Origin: Volucribacter amazonae
GTDB taxonomy: Bacteria; Pseudomonadota; Gammaproteobacteria; Enterobacterales; Pasteurellaceae
Direction of reading: 5' to 3'
Assembly (NCBI RefSeq): GCF_029783845.1
Contig: NZ_LWID01000001.1
Span: forward strand, 186,001-250,000
DNA length: 64,000 nucleotides
The notes beneath the pieces were generated by a model, which saw only the letters and a list, made by a program, of their open reading frames with translations, was not told the DNA's origin and ran no database searches. The stretch's first letter is position 1. Each line of letters begins with the position of its first letter. The position numbers and the translations under genes were made by a program. Positions 7,275 to 16,357 of the stretch are shown here, one piece after another.

Positions 7275-8441
7275 ATGAACAAAAAACGCATTTTAACCAT
7301 AATCATAGTGCTTGTCTTGCTCTTACTAGGCTACTATTTTTTCTATGGCAAAAACAATAATCAAATTACCTATTTAACAGAAACCGTTAGTCGTGGCGAC
7401 TTACAAAAAACAGTCATTGCCAATGGTACGGTGCGTAGTGCTAATCGTGTTGAAGTGGGGGCGCAGGTATCGGGGCAAATTAAGAAAATTTATGTACAAT
7501 TAGGGCAACAGGTTAAACAAGGTGATGTGATTGCGGAAATTGATTCTACCACTCAGCAAAATAATTTAAATACCGCTCAAGCGGAATTGGATTCTTATAC
7601 CGCTCAATTAAAAGCGAAAAAAATCGCTTATGAGGTGGCAAAATCCGCCTTTGATCGTACTCAAACCTTATATCAGCGTAAATCAGCGAGCTTAGATGAT
7701 TTTAATACAGCAAAAAATAACTTAGCTGCGGCAGAAGCGGATATTGAGGATATTCAAGCCAGTATTAAAAAAGCTGAAATTGAAGTGAATACCGCTCAAA
7801 CTAATTTAGGTTATACCACCATTACTTCCCCTATTAATGGCACGATTATTTCTATTCCTGTTTCTGAAGGGCAAACGGTTAATGCCAATCAAACCACTCC
7901 AACCATTGTGCAAGTGGCAGATTTAAGCAAAATGTTAATTAAAGCGGAGATTTCTGAGGGCGATATTACAAAAATTAAAGCTGGTCAGGAAGTAAGCTTT
8001 ACCACACTCTCTGATCCTGATATTCACTATCATTCCACCATTCATTCCGTAGATCCTGCGATGAGTACACTTACTGATGATGAATACAGTGAATCGGTAA
8101 GTAGCACTGATGCGGTATATTATTATGCCAACATTTTGATTGATAATTCGGACAATAAATTATTTATCGGTATGAGTACCACCAATGTGATTACCATTGC
8201 TGATGTGCAAGATGTATTACTTGTTCCGAGTTTAACCCTGAAAAAACAAGGCAATAAAACCTTTGTTGAAGTATTAAATGCTAATCATCAAGTAGAACAA
8301 CGTGAGGTTACTACGGGGTTAAGTGATGAAATGAATACAGAAATTTTATCTGGCTTACAAGCGGGCGAAAAAGTCATTTCTTCTCAAGTGGCAAATGGTG
8401 AGCAAGTGGGCAACACAGGTCGTGGACCTCGTCTATTCTAA
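7275..8441 (+). CDS. macA: MacA-type periplasmic adaptor of a tripartite efflux pump
   Basis: 388 residues from the ATG at 7275, which has GGAA five bases upstream; a weaker in-frame ATG lies at 7260. Order: an N-terminal membrane anchor (ILTIIIVLVLLLLGYYFFYG), a lipoyl half-motif (GAQVSGQIKKIYVQLGQQVK), a coiled-coil hairpin of about 85 residues, and the second lipoyl half (TTITSPINGTIISIPVSEGQ). Beta-barrel and membrane-proximal domains follow. Close in layout to E. coli MacA. It links the MacB transporter in the inner membrane to the outer-membrane channel encoded next. Confidence 0.9.
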   Translation: MNKKRILTIIIVLVLLLLGYYFFYGKNNNQITYLTETVSRGDLQKTVIANGTVRSANRVEVGAQVSGQIKKIYVQLGQQVKQGDVIAEIDSTTQQNNLNTAQAELDSYTAQLKAKKIAYEVAKSAFDRTQTLYQRKSASLDDFNTAKNNLAAAEADIEDIQASIKKAEIEVNTAQTNLGYTTITSPINGTIISIPVSEGQTVNANQTTPTIVQVADLSKMLIKAEISEGDITKIKAGQEVSFTTLSDPDIHYHSTIHSVDPAMSTLTDDEYSESVSSTDAVYYYANILIDNSDNKLFIGMSTTNVITIADVQDVLLVPSLTLKKQGNKTFVEVLNANHQVEQREVTTGLSDEMNTEILSGLQAGEKVISSQVANGEQVGNTGRGPRLF

Positions 8442-8456
8442 ATGGCGGTGGTAGCA

Positions 8457-10391
8457 ATGAATATTATTGAAATTAAGCAAATCAACAAATATTTTGGTCA
8501 AGATGATAATCGCACACAGGTGTTAAAAGACGTTAATCTTACGATTAAAAAAGGCGATTTTGTGGCGATTATCGGTACTTCGGGTTCAGGCAAATCCACC
8601 TTAATGAACATTATTGGCTGTTTAGATACCGCATCATCAGGTTCATATCAAATTGAACAGCAGGAAGTGAGCCATTTAAATGCTGATGCCCTATCCGATT
8701 TACGCCAAAAGAAATTCGGCTTTATTTTTCAACGTTATAACTTATTATCTACCCTTTCTGCCCTAGAAAATGTGGCATTACCTGCCATTTATTCAGGTAT
8801 GGATCAGAAAAGCCGTCTTGAACGAGCAAAACAATTATTAACTAAATTAGGGCTTGGCGATAAGTTAAACAATAAACCGAGCCAATTATCAGGCGGACAA
8901 CAACAGCGTGTCAGTATCGCTCGTGCCTTAATGAACGGCGGCGAAATTATTCTTGCTGACGAACCCACTGGGGCGTTAGATTCTAAAAGTGGCGAAACCG
9001 TCATGGAAATTTTGACCCAACTTCATCAAGAGGGGCATACCATTATTTTGGTTACCCACGATAAGCATATCGCTGAGTTTGCTAATCGTGTTATTGAAAT
9101 TAAAGACGGACGCATTATTCGTGATCAACAAAAATCAGAAAAAATTATTGAAAAATCCACCGCACTTTCCCCCGTAAAACGAGGTCTGAGCTTTTATCGT
9201 GATCAATTTATTGAATCCTTTAAAATGTCGGTTTCCGCCATTATCGCCCATAAATTACGTTCCTTATTAACGATGTTAGGCATTATTATTGGTATAACTT
9301 CTGTGGTATGTGTGGTGGCGTTAGGTAATGGCTCACAACAAAAAATTCTGTCTAATATTAATGCCTTAGGTACAAATACGATGGATATTTATAATGGTAC
9401 AGGTTTTGGCGATCGGCGAGCAGATCGCACTAAAAATCTTACCGTTGCCGATTCCGATATTTTAGCCAAACAAAGTTATATTGAAAGCTCTACCCCTAAC
9501 AGTTCGGTCAGTGGTAACCTTACCTATGGCAATCAAACCCTTACCGCACAAATTCGTGGTGTCGGTGAACAATATTTTGATGTCAAGGGCATTAAAGCCT
9601 TGCAAGGGCAATTTTTTAATGCGGATCAAGTAAAACATAGCGAACAAGTTGCCGTTGTGGATCAAAATACCGTTACACAACTGTTTAAAGACAGCTCGCC
9701 ATTGGGCAAAATCATTTTAGTCAACAAAAAACCTTTACGCATTATTGGCGTTGCCGAATTGCAATCAACTATGGGTATGCAAAGTAATAGCCTCAATGTT
9801 TGGATTCCTTATACCACCGCAATGAATAAAATTTCTGGCGATCGCCATATTGATTCCATTACGGTTAAAATTAAAGACGATGTGAATACCCAAGTGGCAG
9901 AAAAAGATTTAACCCATTTGCTTACGGTACGACATGGCAAAAAAGATTTCTTTGTAATGAACTCTGATACCATTAAACAAACCGTAGAAAACACCACCAA
10001 TACAATGAAACTGTTAATTTCGTCCATTGCTTTAATTTCCCTCGTAGTGGGCGGTATTGGTGTGATGAACATTATGCTCGTTTCCGTCACAGAACGCACC
10101 AAAGAAATTGGAGTAAGAATGGCGATTGGGGCAAGACAATCCAATATCTTACAGCAATTTTTAATTGAAGCCATTTTAATTTGTTTAATTGGTGGGGTTA
10201 CAGGGATTGTTTTATCGGTAATTATTGGTGTAATTTTTAATCAATTTAGTTCTGAATTTGTTATGGTATTTTCTACCTTTTCTATTGTAACAGCCGTAAT
10301 TTGCTCTACCTTAATTGGCGTAATTTTTGGTTATATGCCCGCCAAAAATGCTGCCCAGCTCAATCCAATTACTGCGTTAGCAAGAGAATAA
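8457..10391 (+). CDS. macB: MacB-type ABC transporter (fused ATPase and permease)
   Basis: 644 residues. The N-terminal ABC domain has Walker A GTSGSGKST, signature LSGGQQQRVSIARAL and Walker B IILADEPTGALD. A first membrane helix lies near residues 270-290, followed by a large periplasmic domain. Three C-terminal helices carry the FtsX-type segment VVGGIGVMNIMLVSVTERTK. The chosen start is the second ATG, with GGTGG in front; an in-frame ATG at 8442 directly abuts the macA stop. MacB is a mechanotransmission pump that moves substrates from the periplasm through the outer-membrane channel. Macrolides, peptides or heme precursors are possible substrates. Confidence 0.93.
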   Translation: MNIIEIKQINKYFGQDDNRTQVLKDVNLTIKKGDFVAIIGTSGSGKSTLMNIIGCLDTASSGSYQIEQQEVSHLNADALSDLRQKKFGFIFQRYNLLSTLSALENVALPAIYSGMDQKSRLERAKQLLTKLGLGDKLNNKPSQLSGGQQQRVSIARALMNGGEIILADEPTGALDSKSGETVMEILTQLHQEGHTIILVTHDKHIAEFANRVIEIKDGRIIRDQQKSEKIIEKSTALSPVKRGLSFYRDQFIESFKMSVSAIIAHKLRSLLTMLGIIIGITSVVCVVALGNGSQQKILSNINALGTNTMDIYNGTGFGDRRADRTKNLTVADSDILAKQSYIESSTPNSSVSGNLTYGNQTLTAQIRGVGEQYFDVKGIKALQGQFFNADQVKHSEQVAVVDQNTVTQLFKDSSPLGKIILVNKKPLRIIGVAELQSTMGMQSNSLNVWIPYTTAMNKISGDRHIDSITVKIKDDVNTQVAEKDLTHLLTVRHGKKDFFVMNSDTIKQTVENTTNTMKLLISSIALISLVVGGIGVMNIMLVSVTERTKEIGVRMAIGARQSNILQQFLIEAILICLIGGVTGIVLSVIIGVIFNQFSSEFVMVFSTFSIVTAVICSTLIGVIFGYMPAKNAAQLNPITALARE

Positions 10392-10463
10392 ATCAATATC
10401 ATTACAATATTTATGCAACAAAAAACAAGCAAAAAAAAGAAAATTTTGCTAAGATTATCCACA

Positions 10464-10490
10464 AAAGTGCGGTAAAACTGACCGCACTTT
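10464..10490. repeat. Inverted pair of DNA uptake signals between macB and the OMF gene
   Basis: AAAGTGCGGT and ACCGCACTTT are separated by 7 bp, a perfect 10-bp hairpin just upstream of the outer-membrane factor gene. Such pairs often serve as terminators. Here, inside an operon, it could attenuate expression of the third gene. Confidence 0.8.
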
Positions 10491-10518
10491 ACTATTATTA
10501 ACCTAAAGAGAGAAAGTT

Positions 10519-11910
10519 ATGAAATTAAATAAAATCGCCCTTGCTTTAGCCCTTTCTACCGCGCTGGTAGGCTGTGCAAATTTAGACGATTCCTTCAATG
10601 CCACTGAACAAAATTTCCAACAATATGAGGCTATTAGCAAACAATATGAAGTTAATGAAAACTGGTGGAGTTTATACCAAGATCCACAATTAGATCGCCT
10701 CGTGAATCTTGCCCTAGAAAACAATAAAGATCTGGCTAAAGCTGCTATTAGCGTTAATACCGCATTATATAATGCCAACTTATTAGGGGCTGATTTAGTA
10801 CCAACCTTTAGTGGCTCAGTCAGTTCATCTGCACAAAAAAATATTAATACAGGCGGTGCATCAACCATTAGTCATGGTGGTTCATTATCCGTTAGCTATA
10901 CCCTAGATTTATGGCGACGTTTAGCTGATGCTGCCAATGCTGCTGAATGGACACACGCCGCTACCGTAGAAGATCTGGCGGCAACTCGCTTATCATTAAT
11001 TAATAGTGTAATTACTAGCTACTATCAAATTGCTTACCTAAAAGATGCCATTAAGGTTACCGAGCAAACCATTAAATATTACAGCCAAATCAATGACGTA
11101 ATGCAAAATAAATGGCGACAAGGGGTAGCGGATCGTGCGAGTAGCGATCAAGCACAACAATCCGTTCTCACCGCTCGCAATACCCTAATCAGCTATCAAA
11201 CTCAATTAAAAACTGCTGAGCAAACTTTGCGTAACCTATTGAATTTAAAACCAAATGAACCGCTTAATGTGGTTTATCCTGAAATCCTTAATGTCAAATT
11301 AGCAGGGGTAAACCTTAATGTACCTGTCTCCGCAATCGCTAACCGCCCTGACGTAAAAGGTTATGAATACCGTTTACGCAGTGCCTTTAAAGATGCCAAA
11401 GCCACCCAAAAAAGCTGGTTCCCAAGCATTACCCTTGGTGGCTCACTCAGCTACAGTGGCAATAAAGTGGACAATGCTTTCAATACACCTATCGCAGGGG
11501 GAACCGTATCCATTAGCTTACCATTCTTAAGCTGGAATACGGTAAAATGGAATGTGAAAATTTCAGAAGCGGCTTATGAAACGGCAAAAGTCAACTTTGA
11601 ACAATCCATTACCACCGCATTAAATGAAATTGACACCAATTATTATAGTTACAGTCAAGCCTTGCAAAATTTTGCTAACTTACAGAAAAAATATGATTAC
11701 GACAAACGTATCAGCCAATACTATAAAAACCGCTATGATGCAGGTGTATCAGAATTAAGCGATTGGTTAAGTGCCATTAACACCGAAAAAGCCTCAGAGT
11801 TATCAATACTTAATGCCAAATATAGCCTAATTCAAGATGAAAATGCCGTATATAGTGCAATGGGTGGCTATTATTCGCCTTATCAATTAGCTACGCCGAT
11901 TAATAACTAA
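10519..11910 (+). CDS. Outer-membrane efflux lipoprotein, NodT/TolC family
   Basis: 463 residues. The signal peptide ends in a lipobox, ALSTALVGC, so it is a lipid-anchored outer-membrane factor. Two outer-membrane-efflux repeats carry the long coiled coils, and the second half has the NodT-type AIANRPDVKGYEYRL. It is the last gene of macA-macB-OMF and supplies a dedicated channel, in contrast to E. coli, where MacAB uses the unlinked TolC. An AAAGAGAGAAAG purine stretch precedes the ATG. Confidence 0.93.
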   Translation: MKLNKIALALALSTALVGCANLDDSFNATEQNFQQYEAISKQYEVNENWWSLYQDPQLDRLVNLALENNKDLAKAAISVNTALYNANLLGADLVPTFSGSVSSSAQKNINTGGASTISHGGSLSVSYTLDLWRRLADAANAAEWTHAATVEDLAATRLSLINSVITSYYQIAYLKDAIKVTEQTIKYYSQINDVMQNKWRQGVADRASSDQAQQSVLTARNTLISYQTQLKTAEQTLRNLLNLKPNEPLNVVYPEILNVKLAGVNLNVPVSAIANRPDVKGYEYRLRSAFKDAKATQKSWFPSITLGGSLSYSGNKVDNAFNTPIAGGTVSISLPFLSWNTVKWNVKISEAAYETAKVNFEQSITTALNEIDTNYYSYSQALQNFANLQKKYDYDKRISQYYKNRYDAGVSELSDWLSAINTEKASELSILNAKYSLIQDENAVYSAMGGYYSPYQLATPINN

Positions 11911-11941
11911 TTGATTTATCAAAGATAATCTACTCTAATAA

Positions 11942-11985
11942 TTGCCCCAATAGTTAGAAAAAACTGACTAAGGGGCAAATTTCTT
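11942..11985 (+). terminator. Terminator after the efflux operon
   Basis: TTGCCCC with inner TAGTTAG pairs with CTGACTA and GGGGCAA, followed by ATTTCTT. Confidence 0.75.
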
Positions 11986-12057
11986 ATAACTCAATATATC
12001 TAGCAACTTAATCTTCTCTCTTTCTAAAAATAAATAAAAATTTTATGATAGTCTTTA

Positions 12058-12147
12058 ATGCTTTTTAATGAAAATGCTAAAATTGTGGAATTTTATAAAT
12101 TATATAGTGATGTTAAAGTTATAGGTACAGTTCCAATTAAGGAGTAA
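12058..12147 (+). pseudogene. Remnant of a toxin C-terminal tail, copy 1
   Basis: A 29-codon in-frame stretch ending VKVIGTVPIKE-stop, four bases before the first PoNi-type gene. The same ending occurs in front of the second PoNi-type gene. The rest of the toxin is missing. The AAGGAG that encodes its last two residues also serves as ribosome site for the immunity gene, as is usual for toxin-immunity pairs. The toxin identity is inference from context. Confidence 0.5.
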
Positions 12148-12151
12148 ATTA

Positions 12152-12975
12152 ATGAGTGAATTTGAAATGAAAAAGCGGGCTATATTTTTAAAAGAGAATC
12201 ATATGCAAGATTACAAAACTTATTTAATTAAAAATAAGAAAAAAGATGTATTTTCAATAATTGCCCCTGATTATATAAAAGAGGATCCTGATGATCCGAA
12301 TAGATTAAATTCTTATTACCGTTCATTAAGTTGGCGTCAAATAAATAGTCAAATGGAGCTTTGTCAGTTACTCTATTCTGCGGGTGAAAATAAAGATATT
12401 GTTATTAGTGAAACTCGTCAAATGTTACAGCGTTTTCATCGTCATTTTGATATTGATTTTCCAAAACGAAAATTATATTTGTCTTCGCCAGACAGTTATG
12501 CTTATATTTTATGGTTACTAGGGTTAGCCGTTTTAGTCAATGATCAAGAAACCTTAATGCGTATTCCACAATGGCTTGGCGGTAGTGATGAAAATGACTC
12601 TTTATACCTTATGTCGATCCGCCAATGAAAACCTTACTTGATTTTTTAGGTTATCAAGGGGCTTTAGCCGTGGCTGATAAGCCTTTTTTTCCAAAATCCT
12701 GTTATCGTTATTTTCCTGAATTAGTACAAAGCAAAATTGATTCTGAACGTGAAAGGTTATTAATCCAATACTTAAAAGATTGGTATAAAAGTAATAAAGA
12801 CACTTATTGGTATAATTACCATAAAGATTGTGAAGAATTCTTTTTTGGTTATTGGTCATTTGAAGCAGGGGCATTGGCGTTGCTATTAAATATTGATATA
12901 GAACGTTCAGGTATCGCAGAAAAACCTTTCTTTCCAGCAGATTATGTTCGTTGGGCGAGAGAGATTAGGGGGTAA
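12152..12975 (+). pseudogene. PoNi-type immunity protein (DUF1910/DUF1911), frameshifted copy 1
   Basis: Same family and nearly the same sequence as the gene at 13125. The reading frame breaks after GGSDENDSL near 12605, where TTTATACC replaces the TTTACC of the intact copy, an extra TA. The first ORF ends at 12628; the remaining half continues in another frame from 12625 (MKTLLDFLGYQGALAV) to FPADYVRWAREIRG. Both halves are otherwise well conserved, so inactivation looks recent. Immunity proteins of this family neutralise PoNe-type DNase toxins. Confidence 0.8.
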
Positions 12976-13025
12976 TATTATTAGAGGGAGCTTGGCTTTC
13001 TCTTTTTGTTATACGGCGATGGAAA

Positions 13026-13121
13026 ATGGCTATGATCGTTGATGAAAATGGTAAAGTAGTTGAAATTTATAAATTATCAAGCGAAGCAAAAGTTATAGGT
13101 ACAGTTCCAATTAAGGAGTAA
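13026..13121 (+). pseudogene. Remnant of a toxin C-terminal tail, copy 2
   Basis: Reads MIVDENGKVVEIYKL and ends KVIGTVPIKE-stop, four bases before the second PoNi-type gene. Upstream, another frame reads LLYGDGKWL before a stop at 13032-13034, so the tail seems frameshifted: GDGKW-MIVDENGKVVEIY would be the natural join. No full toxin gene remains. Confidence 0.5.
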
Positions 13122-13124
13122 TTA

Positions 13125-13958
13125 ATGAATGAGTTTGAAGCCAAAAAACGAGCTATATTTTTAAAAAATAATTATATGCGAGAATATAAAGATTATTTTA
13201 TAGAAAATAAACAGAAAGATATATTTACTATTGAGGCTCCTGATTATATAAAAAATGACCCTAATGATCCGAATAGTTTGAACTCCTATTATCGTAGATT
13301 AAGTTGGAACCAAACTAGTAATCAATTAGAGTTTTGTCAATTGTTATATTCAGCAGGAGAAAGTAAAGAGATCGTTATTAGTGAAACTTGTCAAATGTTA
13401 CAACGTTTTCATCGTCATTTTGATATTGATTTTCCAAAACGAAAATTATATTTGTCTTCGCCAGACAGTTATGCTTATATTTTATGGCTATTAGGGCTAG
13501 CCGTTTTAGTCAATGATCAAGAAACCTTAATGCGTATTCCACAATGGCTTGGCGGTAGTGATGAAAATGACTCTTTACCTTATGTCGATCCGCCAATGAA
13601 AGCCTTACTTGATTTTTTAGGTTATCAAGGAGCTTTGGCAGTGGCAGATAAGCCTTTTTTTCCAAAAGCCTGTTATCGTTATTTTCCTGAATTAGTACAA
13701 AGCAAAATTGATTCTGAATGTGAAAAGCTATTAATCCAATATTTAAAAGATTGGTATAAAAGTAATAAAAACACTTATTGGTATGATAGACATAAGCGAA
13801 ATGATGGAAAATTCTTTTTCGGTTATTGGTCATTTGAGGCGGGGGCATTGGTGTTGCTATTAAATATTGATATAGAACGTTCAGGTATTGCAGAAAAACC
13901 TTTCTTTCCAGCAGATTATGTTTGTTGGGCGAGAGAGATTAGGGCTAAGGATTCATAG
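13125..13958 (+). CDS. PoNi-type immunity protein (DUF1910 + DUF1911)
   Basis: 277 residues. The N-terminal half (about 1-125) corresponds to DUF1910, with helices and conserved SYYRRLSWNQ. The C-terminal half corresponds to DUF1911, with LRIPQWLGG-like helices and the hallmark FFGYWSFEAGALVLLLNID followed by PFFPADYVCWAREIR. Proteins of this layout are cognate immunity proteins for PoNe DNase toxins of contact-dependent or type VI systems. No toxin gene remains beside it; only a tail remnant precedes it. It therefore probably acts as an orphan immunity gene. Confidence 0.85.
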   Translation: MNEFEAKKRAIFLKNNYMREYKDYFIENKQKDIFTIEAPDYIKNDPNDPNSLNSYYRRLSWNQTSNQLEFCQLLYSAGESKEIVISETCQMLQRFHRHFDIDFPKRKLYLSSPDSYAYILWLLGLAVLVNDQETLMRIPQWLGGSDENDSLPYVDPPMKALLDFLGYQGALAVADKPFFPKACYRYFPELVQSKIDSECEKLLIQYLKDWYKSNKNTYWYDRHKRNDGKFFFGYWSFEAGALVLLLNIDIERSGIAEKPFFPADYVCWAREIRAKDS

Positions 13959-13979
13959 CCCCAAGTTCCTTTGAGGTAA

Positions 13980-14045
13980 TATAGCCATTCTACGAAAGGA
14001 ATACTTCGTTCGTACACCTTATCTTTCAATTTAAAATGGCGATAA
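13980..14045. repeat. Family A repeat, short form (copy 9)
   Basis: TATAGCCATT at one end and AATGGCGATA at the other (one mismatch), about 66 bp, lacking the central hairpin. It lies between the PoNi gene and lptG, within 35 bp of both stop codons. Confidence 0.6.
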
Positions 14046-14076
14046 ACTAAAAGTGCGGTGCATTTTAGAAAAACTT

Positions 14077-15144
14077 TTAATCTCGTTTACGGCTTAATAA
14101 CCACCAAGTAATCACTAAAAATAACAAACTTGGAATTAATGCCCCTACAATAGGGGCAACGTTATACACTAAACTCAATGGTCCAAAAATTTCGTTGACC
14201 ACATAAAACAAAAAGCCAAAACAAATCCCTGTTACAATTCTCGCCCCTGCGGTAACGCCACGTAGCGGGCCGAAAATAAAAGAAAGGGCGAGTAACATCA
14301 TTACCCCTACCGAAATGGGTTGAAATAATTTACGCCAATAGGTCAATTCAAATTTTTTTGCATCTTGCCCCGTTTGTTTTAAAAAGCTAATGTAATTAGA
14401 TAACCCCGTAATAGATAAAGAGGTTGGACGTAAAGAAACAATCCCTAATTTATCTGGGGTTAAATTGGTTTGCCAAACTTGATTTAAACGGCTTGTGGTT
14501 TGAATTTCATCAGGCAAAATTTGTGATTGGTTTACTTGGCTTAAAAGCCATTCTCCATTTTCATATTTTGCCGAATTTGCATGGCTTACCGATTTAAGCT
14601 GACGATCTTGGAATTGATAAATATACAAATTTTGTAAATAATTATCTTCACTGATCCGTTGCACATAAATAAAATTATCCCCATCTTTCGCCCAAACACC
14701 TTGTTTTACTGACAACAATGAACCACCAGCTAAGGCTTTTGCTCGCATATCTCGAGCAAATTGTTCTGTTTGTGGAATGCCCCATTCGCCAATAATCATG
14801 GTAAAAATTACTAATGGTAAAGCGGTTTTCATCACTGATGCACCAATTTTTAAACGAGAATAACCTGCTGCTTGCATCACAATTAATTCACTACGGCTAG
14901 CTAAATTACCTAACGCAATTAATGCCCCCAATAACGCAGCCATAGGAAAAAAAGTTTCAATATCTTTGGGAATGGTTAATAGGGTATATAATACTGCTTG
15001 CAAAGTATCATAACTGCCTTTACCAACACTACGAAATTGCTCAACAAATTTAATAATGGCTGATAATCCCACAAGGGTAAATAAGGTGGCAAAAATCGCC
15101 CCTAAAATGCTTTTACCAATATAACGATCTAATACATTCAGCAT
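14077..15144 (-). CDS. lptG: LPS export ABC transporter permease LptG
   Basis: 355 residues of the LptF/LptG (YjgP/YjgQ) family: three N-terminal and three C-terminal membrane helices with a periplasmic beta-jellyroll between. It starts MLNVLDRYIGKSILGAI and contains ALGNLASRSELIVMQAAGYS, the coupling segment that contacts LptB. With LptF and LptB (not in the window) it extracts lipooligosaccharide from the inner membrane. It is five bases downstream of lptF in the same operon. Confidence 0.95.
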   Translation of the reverse strand: MLNVLDRYIGKSILGAIFATLFTLVGLSAIIKFVEQFRSVGKGSYDTLQAVLYTLLTIPKDIETFFPMAALLGALIALGNLASRSELIVMQAAGYSRLKIGASVMKTALPLVIFTMIIGEWGIPQTEQFARDMRAKALAGGSLLSVKQGVWAKDGDNFIYVQRISEDNYLQNLYIYQFQDRQLKSVSHANSAKYENGEWLLSQVNQSQILPDEIQTTSRLNQVWQTNLTPDKLGIVSLRPTSLSITGLSNYISFLKQTGQDAKKFELTYWRKLFQPISVGVMMLLALSFIFGPLRGVTAGARIVTGICFGFLFYVVNEIFGPLSLVYNVAPIVGALIPSLLFLVITWWLLSRKRD

Positions 15145-15149
15145 ATTTA

Positions 15150-16256
15150 TTATCCTTTTAATGCCACTTTATTGCGTATGATATGGCGAATTTTGTACAT
15201 TAATGCCGTATCCCAACTATTTAGCCATATTGCTAACAATAAGAATACTAGATTAACCAATGGCATTAATAATCCAACATCAAGTTTACCCGCTGTCCCC
15301 GCTGATTTTAGCGAGCTTTGTAATAAGAAATAAATTAAATAAAGTAATAACGCAGGTAATATTTTGGCAAAACGTCCTTGCCGAGGGTTGACTTTACTCA
15401 TAGGCACTGCTAACAATGCCATAATAGGCACTGCAACAATGAGACTTATACGCCAATTTAATTCCGCTCTTACAATACTTGAGTTATCGCTAATCAATTT
15501 GTGAAAATCAAGTAAATCCGTATCATTATCCTGTGCAGTAACATCTTGATGCCCTAAATAGGCTTGGTATTGATCAAATTCAGTAATTTTAAAATCAGGT
15601 AATACCGCACTTCCTTCAATACGTTGGCTATGACTTAAAGTTAAAATCTGATCACCATTTGGCAACGATTGCATTTCCCCCGTTTCTGCAACCACCACCG
15701 AGGGCTTGGTTTTACCTCGTTCTCGCATTTGAAATAAATAAATATCTTTTATTTTGTTATCTTCTAGCTTATCAATAAACAACACAAAATCGCCATTATT
15801 TGACGACATAAACTGCCCTGCCGTTAATGCCGCCATACGAGGATTTGCTTTCGCCTCTTCAATGATTTGTGCTTGTTGCTGAATTGCCCAAGGAGAAAGC
15901 CATAAGGCATTATAGGCAGCAATGCCCGCAGTAAAGAGAGATAACATTAAAACGACACGAACCAAAATCCGTTGCCCTACGCCACAAGCACGCATTACCG
16001 TTACTTCACTTTCCGCATACAATCGCCCTAACGTAAGAAGTACCGCAATAAATAAAGACAACGGCAACATCAACTGTGCCATAGTGGGCATACCTAATCC
16101 CAACAAAGAAACCACTAAATCCGCTGGCACATTACCACTGGCAGCAGAACCTAATACACGAACTAACTGCTGACAGAAAAAAATCAATAATAAAATAAAT
16201 AAAATCGCAATCTGGCTTTTAAAGATTTCTTTAATCAAATATCTTGTTAAAATCAC
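15150..16256 (-). CDS. lptF: LPS export ABC transporter permease LptF
   Basis: 368 residues, same fold as LptG. It starts MILTRYLIKEIFKSQIAILF; the coupling helix region reads LYAESEVTVMRACGVGQRIL; the C-terminal helices follow PMSKVNPRQGRFAK. It is the first gene of lptFG and is divergent from pepA, sharing the short region 16257-16357. Confidence 0.95.
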   Translation of the reverse strand: MILTRYLIKEIFKSQIAILFILLLIFFCQQLVRVLGSAASGNVPADLVVSLLGLGMPTMAQLMLPLSLFIAVLLTLGRLYAESEVTVMRACGVGQRILVRVVLMLSLFTAGIAAYNALWLSPWAIQQQAQIIEEAKANPRMAALTAGQFMSSNNGDFVLFIDKLEDNKIKDIYLFQMRERGKTKPSVVVAETGEMQSLPNGDQILTLSHSQRIEGSAVLPDFKITEFDQYQAYLGHQDVTAQDNDTDLLDFHKLISDNSSIVRAELNWRISLIVAVPIMALLAVPMSKVNPRQGRFAKILPALLLYLIYFLLQSSLKSAGTAGKLDVGLLMPLVNLVFLLLAIWLNSWDTALMYKIRHIIRNKVALKG

Positions 16257-16302
16257 AAACTAACCTTGTATCATCAAAACTTAATATTATTATTCAATTT
16301 GC

Positions 16303-16308
16303 TATAAT
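16303..16308 (+). promoter_or_regulatory. Probable -10 element of pepA
   Basis: TATAAT in TTGCTATAATAATGG, about 50 bp before the chosen pepA start. This also argues against the longer ORF start at 16244, which would lie upstream of the promoter. Confidence 0.5.
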
Positions 16309-16357
16309 AATGGGGTTGCCTATTTTACAACAGAAACAGAGGAAAAGAGGAATAAAA

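Noticed and set aside
12602..13848. Minus-strand ORFs across the PoNi-type genes (90 and 112 aa)
   Set aside because: They are reverse-complement shadows of conserved immunity coding sequence.
16244..16357. Longer N terminus of pepA
   Set aside because: It overlaps the likely promoter and is not present in the family; the ATG at 16358 has GAGGAAT upstream.
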